A DNA stretch of 64,000 bases from Vibrio gazogenes (GCF_002196515.1 NZ_CP018835.1:3038001-3102000), one strand, 5' to 3'; positions 18,927 to 28,861 are shown, counted from the stretch's first letter. Numbers and translations: made by a program. The notes: generated by a model from the letters alone, not told the origin.

Positions 18927-21066
18927 ATTGCATCATTCTGAGCAGAAAAGTTTTCATCTGACGATTGAAGATGATCTCGCTTGGCTGGCGCTGGATGTGC
19001 CAGAGGAAAGCATGAATACACTAAAAGCATCATTTAGCGATGAGATTGATGCCATTCTGACGGAACTGTCGCAAGCGGAGCAGCACGTTAAAGGTTTAGT
19101 GATTTATTCCCGCAAACCGGACAATTTTATTGTCGGTGCAGATATCACCATGTTCGAGCAGTGCCAATCGGCCGAAGATGCTGCGAGTCTGGCAAAGATG
19201 GGGCAGGATATTTTCCGCAAAATTGAAGCGTTGCCGTTTCCGGTTGTCGCTGCGATTCATGGCGTATGTCTGGGAGGCGGGCTTGAGCTGGCATTAGCAT
19301 GTGACTATCGTGTATGCAGTGATGACCCAACCACGGCTTTGGGTTTGCCTGAAGTTCAGTTGGGTTTGCTACCCGGCTCAGGTGGTACACAACGACTCCC
19401 GCGTCTGATCGGATTACTGCCCGCACTCGATCTGGTTCTGACAGGCAAAAAAGTTCGGAGTAAAAAAGCGTTGAAACTGGGTCTGGTCAACGCTTGTGTT
19501 GCGCAAGATGGGTTATTGAACGCTGCGCGGATGATCATCGAGAAACCGACGGACTTTCAGATCCGTTCAAGCTGGAAAAAGCGCTTGACGAACGGTGTGC
19601 TGGCGTTGAAAACCGTTCGCCATTGGGTGATCGAACAGGCTCGCAAGAAAGCACAGGCGAAGGCGAAGCATCATTATCCTGCGATTGATGCCATTTTAGA
19701 TGTCATCCAACAAGGTTTGGATGAAGGTATGAGTGTCGGACTGAGTAAAGAGTCTCAAACATTTGGTCGTTTGGCGATGACCAGCGAATCTCAGGCATTA
19801 CGGTCTATTTTCCTTGCCACATCTGCGCTCAAACGAGAAATGAAAGCGGATGAGCGGGTGAAAGAGGCCCAGCATGTCTCGATTTTAGGTGGTGGACTGA
19901 TGGGGGCCGGTATTGGTTATGTGACGGTCGATAAGGCGAAAAAGAGACTCAGAATCAAAGATGTCAGCCATCAGGGCGTGCTTCATGCATTTCAGTATAT
20001 CTATCAACGTTTGAATAAGAAATGTCAGCGCAAATATCTCTCTGAAGCTGATGTGCGGGCTGCTATGGCGACGGTTTCTGGCGGGGTTGATTTTTCCGGC
20101 TTTGGCGAAACTGATGTTGTGATTGAAGCCGTCTTTGAAGATTTAAAACTGAAACAAGAAATGGTGGCATCGGTCGAATCACATACCCGAGAGGACACCA
20201 TTTTTGCGTCAAATACCTCTTCTTTGCCGATTCATGACATTGCGGCTCATGCAGCCCGGCCAGAGAATATCGTCGGTTTACACTATTTTAGCCCGGTAGA
20301 GAAAATGCCGTTGGTTGAAGTGATTCCTCACCAAAGCACCGCTCCCGAAACGATTGCAACGGTTGTTCGGTTAGCTTATCAACAAGGGAAAACACCGATC
20401 GTGGTTCAGGACCGAGCCGGATTTTATGTCAATCGTATTCTCGCCCTCTATATTAATGGGGCGGTACAGTGCTTGATTGATGGTGAGCCGATTGAAAAAA
20501 TTGATCAGGCGTTGGTTGATTTCGGTTTTCCGGTTGGTCCGATGACGTTACTTGATGAAGTCGGGTTTGATGTGGCTTTTAAGATCTCACCAATTCTCGT
20601 TCAAGAGCTGGGTGAGCGCTTCCTCACTCCGCCAGCATTGGCACAGCTAATTAGTGATGGAAGAAAAGGACGGAAATCCGGATTAGGATTTTATCGGTAT
20701 AAGGGTAAGAAGAAACAGCCGGATCGTTCGATTTACCGTCAGCTAAAAATTCGCGAACAAGTTTCACTCAGTCAGCACGATATTGCATTGCGCTGTGTGC
20801 TACCGCTCTTAAATGAAGCCGTTATGTGTCTTGACCAATCGGTGATTCGCAATGCTCGTGACGGGGATATCGGTGCCATCTTCGGGATTGGTTTCCCACC
20901 ATTTTTAGGGGGACCTTTCCGTTATATGGATCAGATCGGGCTAAAGCAGATTGTCGAGCAAATGCAGACGTTATCTGGTGATCTTTGTCAGCCATGTCCT
21001 GCGTTAATGGCGCGTCTGGAGCATCAGCAACTGTTTTATTCAGCCGAAAATCCGCAGACCAAATGA
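18919..21066 (+). CDS. fadJ: Fatty acid oxidation complex alpha subunit FadJ
   Basis: FadJ joins enoyl-CoA hydratase (about residues 1-190, with the oxyanion-hole [18 protein letters not shown] and [14 protein letters not shown]) to 3-hydroxyacyl-CoA dehydrogenase. The Rossmann motif of the second part is [15 protein letters not shown] at about 315, and its [14 protein letters not shown] active-site His region lies near 455. The 715 residues match the family. I chose ATG 18919 with GGAGG 6 nt upstream inside fadI; an in-frame ATG at 18874 would add 15 residues. Beta-oxidation with FadI follows from the operon. Confidence 0.95.
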   Translation: MAELHHSEQKSFHLTIEDDLAWLALDVPEESMNTLKASFSDEIDAILTELSQAEQHVKGLVIYSRKPDNFIVGADITMFEQCQSAEDAASLAKMGQDIFRKIEALPFPVVAAIHGVCLGGGLELALACDYRVCSDDPTTALGLPEVQLGLLPGSGGTQRLPRLIGLLPALDLVLTGKKVRSKKALKLGLVNACVAQDGLLNAARMIIEKPTDFQIRSSWKKRLTNGVLALKTVRHWVIEQARKKAQAKAKHHYPAIDAILDVIQQGLDEGMSVGLSKESQTFGRLAMTSESQALRSIFLATSALKREMKADERVKEAQHVSILGGGLMGAGIGYVTVDKAKKRLRIKDVSHQGVLHAFQYIYQRLNKKCQRKYLSEADVRAAMATVSGGVDFSGFGETDVVIEAVFEDLKLKQEMVASVESHTREDTIFASNTSSLPIHDIAAHAARPENIVGLHYFSPVEKMPLVEVIPHQSTAPETIATVVRLAYQQGKTPIVVQDRAGFYVNRILALYINGAVQCLIDGEPIEKIDQALVDFGFPVGPMTLLDEVGFDVAFKISPILVQELGERFLTPPALAQLISDGRKGRKSGLGFYRYKGKKKQPDRSIYRQLKIREQVSLSQHDIALRCVLPLLNEAVMCLDQSVIRNARDGDIGAIFGIGFPPFLGGPFRYMDQIGLKQIVEQMQTLSGDLCQPCPALMARLEHQQLFYSAENPQTK

Positions 21067-21202
21067 CAGGGCGGTTGATAGCCCATGCCGGAGTCGGACG
21101 AATATGCGAGTGCTGCTGCGGCTTCCCGGAGAACCATTGGAGTGGCGATAAAGCTAGTGTATGCTAACTCGGATTGTAAACTGTTGGCCATAAGGACGAA
21201 AC

Positions 21203-21751
21203 ATGGATGCATTAGAGTTACTGCTAAATCGCCGTTCCGTTGCGAAATTAGGCGCACCGGCGCCAGAAGGGAATGTCTTGGAAAATATTATCCGGGCCGG
21301 GCTTCGGGCCCCCGATCATGGCGGGTTAACGCCTTGGCGTTTTGTGATTGCCCAAGAGCACGGATTAAAAAAATTGTCGGATATTTTAGTGCAAGCGGTG
21401 ATTGCTGATCAGGGTGATGAGGCGCAGCTTGAAAAAGTCAAAAATGCACCTTTCCGAGCACCAATGGTGATTACTGTGATCGCGAAAGTCACACCGCATG
21501 AAAAAGTCCCGGCATTAGAGCAACATTTGTCGGCCGGATGTGCCGTACAGGCGATGCAAATGGCAGCGCAGGCGCAGGGGTTTCAAGGGGTGTGGCGTTC
21601 CGGTAAATGGATGTTCCATCCGTTAGTCCATCAGGCTTTTGGTTTGGCAGGTGATGATGAGATTGTCGGTTTTCTCTATTTAGGCACACCGTTGCTTGAA
21701 CCGATGAAAGTGCCTGACCGAAATTTATCCCGTTTTGTTGAATACTTATAA
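21203..21751 (+). CDS. NAD(P)H nitroreductase, YdjA-like
   Basis: This 182-residue FMN enzyme has the nitroreductase fold: LLLNRRSVAKL for phosphate/FMN binding near residue 6, RAPDHGGLTPWRF near 31, a central MQMAAQAQGFQGVWRSG segment and a C-terminal GFLYLGTP. The short length and motifs fit the YdjA subgroup, whose natural substrate is not established. AAGGACGAAAC precedes the ATG. It follows fadJ after 136 bp. Confidence 0.88.
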   Translation: MDALELLLNRRSVAKLGAPAPEGNVLENIIRAGLRAPDHGGLTPWRFVIAQEHGLKKLSDILVQAVIADQGDEAQLEKVKNAPFRAPMVITVIAKVTPHEKVPALEQHLSAGCAVQAMQMAAQAQGFQGVWRSGKWMFHPLVHQAFGLAGDDEIVGFLYLGTPLLEPMKVPDRNLSRFVEYL

Positions 21752-21814
21752 GACAAGTCTAGCTATCAATGCCTTAACGCTAAGTATTCATGTTTAACAA
21801 AATAGATTAACGAG

Positions 21815-21860
21815 TGTGAATCATCCTGATGAGTTTGTGTCGGGGTGATTCACTGATTTT
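21815..21860. terminator. Hairpin between the nitroreductase gene and aphB
   Basis: GTGAATCATCC and GGGTGATTCAC (10 of 11 paired) close an 18-nt loop, followed by TGATTTTTG on the plus strand. It probably ends the nitroreductase transcript; aphB converges from the other side. Confidence 0.65.
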
Positions 21861-21878
21861 TGAACCGACCAGATGGCG

Positions 21879-22757
21879 TTATGGATCCATATGGTATGAC
21901 ATGATGAAATCAATAAAGAGCCTGACTTTCTCTGGCAGATGGTCTTTGTGATTGTAGAGCATATAGATGTCCCGGGAGTTAGCGCTCCAGTCTTCCAGAA
22001 TCTGAATCAATTCACCGGTTTCCAGATATTCTTTGATCATGACGTCTGGCATGAGCGTAATGCCTAACCCTTCAGAACAGGCCATTCGGATGACATCCAG
22101 TGTATTGGCCTGAAACCGTCCCCGCTCATTGTTCGTCACGTGTTCTCCCTTGGTATTCGTGAGTTGCCACTTTAGCAGCGGATTCCCTTTCAGCAGAGAG
22201 TGATGGATGAGTTCTTCTGCGTGATGTGGTGCCGGGTGCTTCGCCAGATAAGTCGGACTCGCGACCAGAATGTCTTTGACTTCATTAATTTTGCGGGCAA
22301 TGAGCGAAGAATCACGTTGAGGTCCGACTCGAAAAATGACATCCCACTCGGTGGGGTCGAGCTGGTCAGCATGATTGCTGGTGGTGAGCTCAAGGTTGAT
22401 CTCTGGAAAGTTTTGCATGAAAGCCGTAAACATCGGCATCATCATGCGTTTCGTCAGGTTGGAGGGCGCTGATATTTTTATCTTGCCAGATGCTCCCCGA
22501 CATTCGTCACTGATTTCTTCAGCGGCGATGGATAAACGTTGTAAAAGAGGAGAACACTCTTTGAAGAAACGCTCACCAGCTTCGGTCAGCGATAATTTTC
22601 GAGCGTGGCGGTTAAGTAGCCTTAAGTTCAGCGAATCTTCAAGCGCCTGAATACGCCGGGTGATAGTTGCCACCGGTATCAGGGTTCTCCGTGATGTCGC
22701 TGTGTAACTTCCATTCTCGACTACCAAGCGGAATAGATTTAAATCGTCTAATTTCAT
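21879..22757 (-). CDS. aphB: LysR-family regulator AphB
   Basis: In V. cholerae AphB activates tcpPH with AphA, and also genes for acid and anaerobic response. The 292-residue protein begins MKLDDLNLFRLVVENGSYT and reads closely along the AphB sequence I remember. It has the winged-helix segment PVATITRRIQALEDSL, TEAGERF, and an effector domain with SAPSNLTKRM (Asn 100, a position at which activity-altering substitutions have been reported in V. cholerae) and MACSEGLGITLMPD (Cys 227). Its place near fadIJ and apt-dnaX-recR also matches V. cholerae. Targets in this organism are unknown. Confidence 0.9.
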   Translation of the reverse strand: MKLDDLNLFRLVVENGSYTATSRRTLIPVATITRRIQALEDSLNLRLLNRHARKLSLTEAGERFFKECSPLLQRLSIAAEEISDECRGASGKIKISAPSNLTKRMMMPMFTAFMQNFPEINLELTTSNHADQLDPTEWDVIFRVGPQRDSSLIARKINEVKDILVASPTYLAKHPAPHHAEELIHHSLLKGNPLLKWQLTNTKGEHVTNNERGRFQANTLDVIRMACSEGLGITLMPDVMIKEYLETGELIQILEDWSANSRDIYMLYNHKDHLPEKVRLFIDFIMSYHMDP

Positions 22758-23145
22758 AGTTTCCTGATATAACGGTTAATTAACGGGTTTCACCTATATA
22801 CACGGAACTGAATTGTCAAAGTTTGAGGCATATCAACATGTTTATCGAAAACTCATTTTCCAAACATAGTGTATATCCGTAAGAATGGCAGTGGAACATC
22901 GAATTTGAAGCTCATTTTTGCGTTTGAAAATAATATTTGTTGTGGTGCATGACTATTTGAACCAGTGTTTTAATGTATAGTATAGGATGCAAAACGAAAG
23001 TGAAATGTTTGTACTAACAGCCCGAAGCGGCTACTTTTAGTAAAAGCTATTATAATTCTCAATAATAAAATTCGTGATGAGGTGTTTACCTAGCGAAGCT
23101 TTTAAACTCACTTTCTCCACATTTTGCGTTTGTGAGGCAGTTAGT
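22758..23145. other. aphB-rssB divergent intergenic stretch
   Basis: This 388-bp AT-rich stretch contains two spaced arms ATATACAC (22797-22804) and GTGTATAT (22870-22877) and a plausible sigma-70 promoter for the rssB-like gene: TTGAAC at 22957-22962 and TATAGG at 22981-22986, with an 18-bp spacer. No gene is seen. Confidence 0.4.
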
Positions 23146-24252
23146 ATGTTTAAACCCGAATTTCCTGACTCAGAGAAATTTTCTGGGCAAACACCATTAA
23201 GTAATAAAACGATCCTTGTTGTGGATGACGATCCGGTTTTTCGTCGGATTACCTGTGGTTACCTTTTGTCACAAGGATGTACCGTTCATGAAGCTGAAGA
23301 TGGTTTGGAAGGGCTGAAACAGTTAAGAGTTCAACGCCCTGACTTAGTGATCTGTGATATTTCGATGCCAGTTTTGAACGGGTTAGAATTTGTTGAAGAA
23401 GTGAGTCTGGCCTATCCCTGTTTACCGATGATTGTCATCTCAGCGACGGATGATATGTCCGATGTTGCACGCGCATTGAAACATGGGATTAAAGATTTTC
23501 TTTCTAAGCCGATCAGCGATTATTCTCATTTAGGACAAGCGATTACCAATACCTTGAGTGATACACATAGCCATGTCTCGGATCAACGTGATTTCTCCAG
23601 CCAGTGGTTTCAAGTCGAAGATGGTAGTGAGATTCCGGAAGAGCAAGAATTATATTGGCATCTGGAATATTTACAGCAGAATTTGAGTGCTGCCAAAGAA
23701 CTGCTCAATGCGTTATTACCGGAAAATGATACCAGTCAAGGCGTATGGCGGTGTAGTTATCGTTTACTCCAGTCTGCTGATACCATGCCCCTCGTGTTTG
23801 ATTATGCTTGGCTGATGAACGGTCAATACGCTTTCTATATTGTTGATTCAGAGTCTCAGTCGTGTGATGGCATCGCAACGACTTTATTGATTCGGGCTCT
23901 GTTTCATGACTACCTGCGCAGCCTGCAATCGGTGGGGGCTGATTTGAAAGATCTGGCTGATATCTTGGAAAAGGGAATAAGCTGTACTGAATGCGCTTGT
24001 TCAATTTCAGCCATGATTGGTATTGCAAATCTCAGTGACGGAACGTTGTCGATTTTGCCTGCGGGCATGGATTGCTTCTGGAGCAACGGTCAAAATAGCC
24101 AGCGTATCGCTGGTGGTGTTTCGCTTGGCGATAATTGCCGGAAAAATTTCATCACCCAGGATTTACCATTGCGAGAAAGTTCCGAGATCTCTGTCAGTCG
24201 TCTCGGTGTCAGCTCATTCTCATTGAATATCAGTCAAAAAACTGCATCATAA
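23146..24252 (+). CDS. rssB: RssB-like response regulator
   Basis: In E. coli RssB is the adaptor that hands sigma-S to ClpXP. The 368 residues have an N-terminal receiver (TILVVDDDPVFRR; phospho-acceptor in LVICDISMP, Asp 71; ISATDDMSDVARALKHG; KPI lysine) and a C-terminal PP2C-like domain lacking clear metal ligands (LLIRALFHDYL, NGQNSQRIAGGVSLGD). The ATDDM...ALKHG and LLIRALF segments match RssB closely. I chose ATG 23146 with GAGG 9 nt upstream over the in-frame ATG at 23074. A general stress-regulation role is inferred. Confidence 0.8.
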   Translation: MFKPEFPDSEKFSGQTPLSNKTILVVDDDPVFRRITCGYLLSQGCTVHEAEDGLEGLKQLRVQRPDLVICDISMPVLNGLEFVEEVSLAYPCLPMIVISATDDMSDVARALKHGIKDFLSKPISDYSHLGQAITNTLSDTHSHVSDQRDFSSQWFQVEDGSEIPEEQELYWHLEYLQQNLSAAKELLNALLPENDTSQGVWRCSYRLLQSADTMPLVFDYAWLMNGQYAFYIVDSESQSCDGIATTLLIRALFHDYLRSLQSVGADLKDLADILEKGISCTECACSISAMIGIANLSDGTLSILPAGMDCFWSNGQNSQRIAGGVSLGDNCRKNFITQDLPLRESSEISVSRLGVSSFSLNISQKTAS

Positions 24253-24360
24253 AACGACATTACTTTTGTTTCTCATCATCGCATGATGCATTTTTCGCAG
24301 GATTCCGGTTGAGAGCCTGTTGCGAAGTCCGAAGAAAATCACTAGCATGAGCGGGAAGTG

Positions 24361-24392
24361 TGCCCACCCTTCGAGTGGGCGTTTGTTTTTTA
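24361..24392 (+). terminator. Terminator after the rssB-like gene
   Basis: GCCCAC and GTGGGC form a GC-rich stem across CCTTCGA, followed by GTTTGTTTTTT, about 110 bp past the stop and 100 bp ahead of apt. Confidence 0.8.
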
Positions 24393-24493
24393 GGCACCAC
24401 CAATTTGCAGTGGTATGCTTATTTTTTACTGAGACCGCGCAAACGTCATTCAACAAGCCAGTTTGAGGCGGGTATCCAGACAAATAGACATAG

Positions 24494-25042
24494 ATGATGA
24501 CTACAGACACAATTTCACTGATTAAATCCAGCATTAAGAGTATCCCTGATTATCCGAAGCCAGGCATTCTGTTTCGAGATGTCACTAGCCTGATGGAAGA
24601 TGAGCAAGCATATCGGGCCACGATTCAATTGCTGGTCGAACGATATAAAAATATGGGATTTACCAAAGTGGTCGGAACGGAAGCTCGAGGATTTCTCTTT
24701 GGTGCACCGTTAGCGATTGAGTTGGGAATCGGATTTGTGCCCGTTCGTAAACCGGGAAAACTCCCGAGAAAGACACTTTCTGAGTCTTATGAGCTGGAAT
24801 ACGGTATGGATACGCTAGAAATTCATGTCGATGCAATTCAAGAAAATGATCAAGTTTTGATTATTGATGACTTGTTGGCTACCGGTGGCACGATTGAAGC
24901 GACGACTAAACTGATTCGGCGACTCGGTGGTAAAGCTGAACATGCCGGTTTCGTGATTAACTTGCCGGAATTAGGTGGCGACAAGCGTTTGGAAGCTTTG
25001 GACTTAGAGATTTTCAGTATTTGTGATTTCGAAGGTCACTGA
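24494..25042 (+). CDS. apt: Adenine phosphoribosyltransferase
   Basis: Apt makes AMP from adenine and PRPP. The 182 residues include [17 protein letters not shown], the [12 protein letters not shown] loop, KPGKLPR, and the PRPP-binding [12 protein letters not shown]. Two ATG codons are adjacent (24494 and 24497) and either may be used. It lies 66 bp ahead of dnaX, the same order as in E. coli. Confidence 0.97.
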   Translation: MMTTDTISLIKSSIKSIPDYPKPGILFRDVTSLMEDEQAYRATIQLLVERYKNMGFTKVVGTEARGFLFGAPLAIELGIGFVPVRKPGKLPRKTLSESYELEYGMDTLEIHVDAIQENDQVLIIDDLLATGGTIEATTKLIRRLGGKAEHAGFVINLPELGGDKRLEALDLEIFSICDFEGH

Positions 25043-25108
25043 GGTTGACGATCATTCATGATCAGCAGAGATTTGAATGATGAACAGAAAGTGTAAACGG
25101 AATAACTT

Positions 25109-27241
25109 ATGAGTTATCTAGCATTAGCAAGAAAGTGGCGACCTAAGCAGTTTTCTGAAGTTGTCGGACAGGCACATGTACTGACCGCTTTAGAAAACGC
25201 ATTGGCACAAAATCGACTGCACCATGCCTACCTCTTCAGCGGCACAAGAGGGGTAGGGAAAACCACCATCGGGCGGTTATTTGCTAAGGGATTGAACTGT
25301 GAAACCGGCATTACTGCCCACCCTTGCGGGCAGTGTGCTGCTTGTCAGGAAATTGAACAGGGTCGGTTTGTCGATTTACTTGAAATCGATGCCGCGTCAC
25401 GCACGAAAGTCGAAGATACCCGCGAATTGCTGGATAACGTGCAGTATAAGCCTGCACGGGGTCGGTTTAAGGTTTATCTGATCGACGAAGTCCATATGTT
25501 GTCCCGCCACAGTTTCAATGCACTGCTCAAAACGCTGGAAGAACCGCCAGAGTATGTCAAATTCTTATTGGCAACGACGGATCCTCAGAAATTGCCGGTG
25601 ACCATTCTCTCCCGCTGTTTGCAGTTTCACTTAAAACCGATTGGGATCGATCACATTGAGCAGCAGCTCGCATTCATCCTCAATGAGGAACAAGTCACTG
25701 CTGAGGCGCGTGCTTTGGGAATGATTGCCCATGCAGCCGATGGGAGTATGCGAGATGCGCTGAGTCTGACGGATCAGGCGATTGCACTCGGAGATGGGGA
25801 GATTCAGGCAAGTCTTGTGTCTCACATGTTGGGAACCATTGATACTGATCAGGCTCTCCATCTGTTGCAGGCATTAAGCCACAAGCAACCTCAGACCGTG
25901 ATGGCCTATGTCGAACAAATTGCGGCAAATGGCATTGCATGGGATGCATTGTTGCAATCGCTTGCCACTCAAATTCATCGTATTGCGATGTATCAAATGC
26001 TGCCTTCGACGTTAGACAAATTGCAGCCCGATACAGAAAAAATCAAGCAACTGGCGCAAGACCTCAGTGCTGAAGATGTGCAATTGTTTTATCAGATTGC
26101 ACTGAAAGGACGGGATGATTTACCACTCTCGCCGACTCCGCGCATTGGTCTGGAGATGGTATTACTGCGAATGATGGCCTTTCGTCCTGTTGCGGTTTCT
26201 CCTTTTCAGGGGATCAACACCGATGTCAGTTCTGATGCCACAATGCAAAAACCGGCACCGGTGGGGAATGAGCATCATCTGAGCGCATCAACGGCAGCAC
26301 CTGCTACATCAACACCTTCTCACCCTCATCAGCCCGGATATCAACGTGAGACGCCTGAAAGTACTCACACTGCACTGGATTCGGCTGTAAATACGCAACC
26401 TGTTTCTCAGCCTCAGCCGGCCACTGAAGCCGAGTCCCCGGCTCCGGCTGATCGTGACGCGTCAGCCGCACCAGCAGAGCATGACAGCAATCCATCCACG
26501 CCACGCGTTGGCCTGAGACATCAGCTGCGTTCTCAACGTCAGTCTGTCCAGTCGTCTGGTTCATCGACAAAAGATTCATCTATAAAAGGGACTGCGCCAA
26601 AAAAGTCTGAGACGGCATCAACAAAACCAGATTCGGTTTTTGATCGGTTGATGCAAAAGCGGAATGAAGATCTTCTGATGCCGTCGGCTGTGGATTCTGT
26701 GTTGGATGCCGAGGCTGCGGTTGATGCAAATGAGCCGTATCAGTGGCGTCCCACAATTGAAGTTCCGAAAAAATCAGTTGATAAGTCTGTCACACCGGCA
26801 GCATTGAAGCAGGCGCTGGCCCATGAAAAAACGCCGGAAATGACGGCTAGGTTGACCGATGAGGTTATTCAAGAAGATGAATGGGCTGCGCTGATACCGC
26901 AGTTGAATTTACCGAAACTTATCGAGCAGTTAGCTTTAAATGCATCCTATCAACTGGAAGGCAATACGGTTCATCTATCATTACGTGCCCATCAGGCGCA
27001 TTTGAATACTGATAAAGCCCAAGCTATTTTGAAAGAAGCGTTAGAACACGCGCTGAGAATGACTTGTACATTAGAGATTCGAGTGGCAGATGATGGTGTG
27101 ACGCCACTGGAACGCCGGGAGCAGCGCTACCAGGTAAAACTGGAACAGGCGTTTGCCAGTTTGCATGATGATCCCAATGTTCAATTTATCCAGCAACGTT
27201 TTCAGGCTCAGTTGGATCAAGAGAGTGTCCGTCCGGTTTAA
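25109..27241 (+). CDS. dnaX: DNA polymerase III tau/gamma subunit
   Basis: DnaX is the clamp-loader ATPase that also ties the polymerases to DnaB. The AAA+ module has the P-loop GTRGVGKTT near residue 45, a four-Cys zinc module CETGITAHPCGQCAAC, and DEVHMLSRHSFNALLKTLEEPP. A long Pro/Ser/Ala/Gln-rich linker (about 365-520) separates it from the tau C-terminal domain. At 710 residues tau is longer than in E. coli (643), mostly in the linker. A slippery site in the linker probably also yields gamma. Confidence 0.96.
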   Translation: MSYLALARKWRPKQFSEVVGQAHVLTALENALAQNRLHHAYLFSGTRGVGKTTIGRLFAKGLNCETGITAHPCGQCAACQEIEQGRFVDLLEIDAASRTKVEDTRELLDNVQYKPARGRFKVYLIDEVHMLSRHSFNALLKTLEEPPEYVKFLLATTDPQKLPVTILSRCLQFHLKPIGIDHIEQQLAFILNEEQVTAEARALGMIAHAADGSMRDALSLTDQAIALGDGEIQASLVSHMLGTIDTDQALHLLQALSHKQPQTVMAYVEQIAANGIAWDALLQSLATQIHRIAMYQMLPSTLDKLQPDTEKIKQLAQDLSAEDVQLFYQIALKGRDDLPLSPTPRIGLEMVLLRMMAFRPVAVSPFQGINTDVSSDATMQKPAPVGNEHHLSASTAAPATSTPSHPHQPGYQRETPESTHTALDSAVNTQPVSQPQPATEAESPAPADRDASAAPAEHDSNPSTPRVGLRHQLRSQRQSVQSSGSSTKDSSIKGTAPKKSETASTKPDSVFDRLMQKRNEDLLMPSAVDSVLDAEAAVDANEPYQWRPTIEVPKKSVDKSVTPAALKQALAHEKTPEMTARLTDEVIQEDEWAALIPQLNLPKLIEQLALNASYQLEGNTVHLSLRAHQAHLNTDKAQAILKEALEHALRMTCTLEIRVADDGVTPLERREQRYQVKLEQAFASLHDDPNVQFIQQRFQAQLDQESVRPV
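26599..26610 (+). promoter_or_regulatory. Probable programmed -1 frameshift site making DnaX gamma
   Basis: The heptamer A AAA AAG occurs in the zero frame at 26599-26605 (codons 498-499). After a -1 slip the next codons are GTC then TGA (26608-26610), giving a protein of about 500 residues ending ...PKKV. A purine-rich AAAAGGGA about 10 nt upstream could act as the stimulatory Shine-Dalgarno-like element. A weak AAACC/GGTTT stem lies downstream. The layout is the same as E. coli dnaX. Confidence 0.75.
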
Positions 27242-27257
27242 TTTGCTTAATTTTTCT

Positions 27258-27342
27258 CCTGTGCTGACGTAAAAATGAGCGTCAGAATCAGGTGTAAAAC
27301 GTAGGCCTAAGAAGGGGGTTGAATTCCCGGCAGGGAACCCCC
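27258..27342 (+). other. Two hairpins in the dnaX-ybaB gap
   Basis: The first is CCTG-TG-CTGACG / CGTCAG-AAT-CAGG (27258-27292) with a 10-nt loop. The second is GGGGGTT / AACCCCC (27314-27320 with 27336-27342), with a nested CCC/GGG pair. Neither is followed by a T tract, so they are not standard terminators. They may be processing or regulatory structures in the ybaB leader. Confidence 0.5.
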
Positions 27343-27379
27343 ACAGTATGTGTAATATATCAATGACAGAGAGATAAAC

Positions 27380-27709
27380 ATGTTTGGTAAAGGCGGAATG
27401 GGCAACCTGATGAAGCAAGCCCAGCAAATGCAAGATCGTATGCAGAAGCTTCAGGAAGAAATTGCAAATATGGAAGTCACTGGTGAAGCTGGTGCGGGTC
27501 TGGTTAAAGTAACCATGACTGGCGGTCATAGCGTTCGTCGGGTCGAAATTGATGAAAGTCTGATGGAAGACGATAAAGAAATGGTTGAAGACTTGGTTGC
27601 TGCTGCCTTTAATGATGCTGCCCGTCGTATTGAAGAAACCCAAAAAGAAAAAATGTCATCCGTGACGGGTGGAATGCAACTTCCTCCTGGTATGAAGATG
27701 CCATTTTAA
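27380..27709 (+). CDS. ybaB: Nucleoid-associated protein YbaB/EbfC
   Basis: YbaB is a small dimeric DNA-binding protein of unclear physiological role. The 109 residues start [18 protein letters not shown], with a coiled helix, then the [15 protein letters not shown] strand region and a C-terminal [13 protein letters not shown], all family hallmarks. GAGAGATAAAC precedes the ATG. The dnaX-ybaB-recR order is widely conserved, and recR starts 15 bp downstream. Confidence 0.96.
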   Translation: MFGKGGMGNLMKQAQQMQDRMQKLQEEIANMEVTGEAGAGLVKVTMTGGHSVRRVEIDESLMEDDKEMVEDLVAAAFNDAARRIEETQKEKMSSVTGGMQLPPGMKMPF

Positions 27710-27724
27710 TGGTTCAGTAAATTT

Positions 27725-28327
27725 ATGCGTACCAGTCAAATGCTGGAACATCTGATGGAAGCCTTGCGTTGTCTGCCCGGGGTCGGCCCCAAATCAGCAC
27801 AACGCATGGCTTTTCATTTGTTACAGCGTGATCGTCAAGGGGGGCTCCGCTTAGCGGATGCGCTGAGTCAGGCAATGACAGAAATTGGTCATTGTCAGAC
27901 GTGCCGAACATTTACTGAAGAAGATGTTTGCCATATTTGCAAAAACCCCAAACGGCAGGAGAACGGCCAGCTCTGTGTGGTTGAAAGTCCTGCGGACATT
28001 GCTGCTGTTGAAGCAACAGGGCAGTTTTCGGGCCGTTACTTTGTTCTCATGGGACATCTATCACCCTTAGATGGGATTGGCCCGGCAGATATCGGTTTAG
28101 ATCTGCTCGATTTTCGCTTGCAACAAGGTGATATTACCGAAGTGATTCTGGCGACGAATCCGACTGTCGAAGGAGAAGCAACGGCACACTATATTGCCGA
28201 TTTGTGTCAAGTACATCATGTTTCAGCAAGCCGTATCGCGCATGGTGTGCCTGTTGGCGGTGAGCTGGAGTTGGTTGACGGGACGACACTGTCTCACTCG
28301 CTCATGGGGCGTCAGCGACTTTCCTGA
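27725..28327 (+). CDS. recR: Recombination protein RecR
   Basis: RecR works with RecF and RecO to load RecA at gaps. The 200 residues contain the helix-hairpin-helix region [18 protein letters not shown], a zinc finger [16 protein letters not shown] (four Cys), the Toprim domain beginning [13 protein letters not shown], and the C-terminal [20 protein letters not shown]. The length equals the E. coli protein. Confidence 0.97.
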   Translation: MRTSQMLEHLMEALRCLPGVGPKSAQRMAFHLLQRDRQGGLRLADALSQAMTEIGHCQTCRTFTEEDVCHICKNPKRQENGQLCVVESPADIAAVEATGQFSGRYFVLMGHLSPLDGIGPADIGLDLLDFRLQQGDITEVILATNPTVEGEATAHYIADLCQVHHVSASRIAHGVPVGGELELVDGTTLSHSLMGRQRLS

Positions 28328-28355
28328 TTTTATCTCGTGGTTTCAGCGATTCATT

Positions 28356-28389
28356 ATGCGAGATATTCGCCATATCGAATGTCTCGCAT
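28356..28389. repeat. Near-perfect hairpin between recR and ykgJ
   Basis: ATGCGAGATATTCG and CGAATGTCTCGCAT pair at 13 of 14 positions around a 6-nt loop, 29 bp after recR. No T tract follows on plus. It may be an unconventional or Rho-assisted end for converging units, or a small repeat. Confidence 0.5.
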
Positions 28390-28450
28390 GTTGCATTGGT
28401 TAGGATGCAGAGATTAAGCCGCCATATTCAAACATGATCCTATTGCATAA

Positions 28451-28723
28451 TCAGTGGGACTGCTTCAATGGGGAAAACGTGGTGTTTTCCAGATCACTGA
28501 TAATGGTTAGCGCCTCTTGAGCGCTGGCACCACAGATTGCCACATCACTTTTGAAATCACTGCATACCTGAGGACGAGCAGCGGAGCCGAACAGTTTACA
28601 GAGATTATTCTCATCTAATTGGATACAGCGAACCCCGGCTGGTTTGCCGTCAGGCATTCCCGGAATCGGGGAAGAAATACTTGGTGCGATACAGCAGGCG
28701 CCACAGCCTAAACGACATTCCAT
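28451..28723 (-). CDS. ykgJ: YkgJ-family cysteine cluster protein
   Basis: This 90-residue protein of the CxxCxxxCC family starts [14 protein letters not shown] and ends its core with [17 protein letters not shown]. The cysteine pattern suggests binding of zinc or an Fe-S cluster, but the function is not established. I chose ATG 28723 with AGAGGA 5 nt upstream; in-frame ATGs at 28741 and 28744 lack such a site. It diverges from ycgN, another cysteine-cluster protein. Confidence 0.88.
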   Translation of the reverse strand: MECRLGCGACCIAPSISSPIPGMPDGKPAGVRCIQLDENNLCKLFGSAARPQVCSDFKSDVAICGASAQEALTIISDLENTTFSPLKQSH

Positions 28724-28861
28724 AAATCCTCTGAGAGCCATCATTGTTCAAACCAACCGATCATAACAGACTGGATCCCGATTGGTATACGTTTGTGCTT
28801 GAACTCTTTGTCTCAGGCAGGTATAAACCGTATCCGAATCCATAACCACAGAAGTACCAAC

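Noticed and set aside
27242..27379. 4.5S (SRP) RNA gene in the dnaX-ybaB gap
   Set aside because: The hairpins there lack the conserved SRP tetraloop and asymmetric internal loop; the sequence does not match the remembered E. coli RNA.
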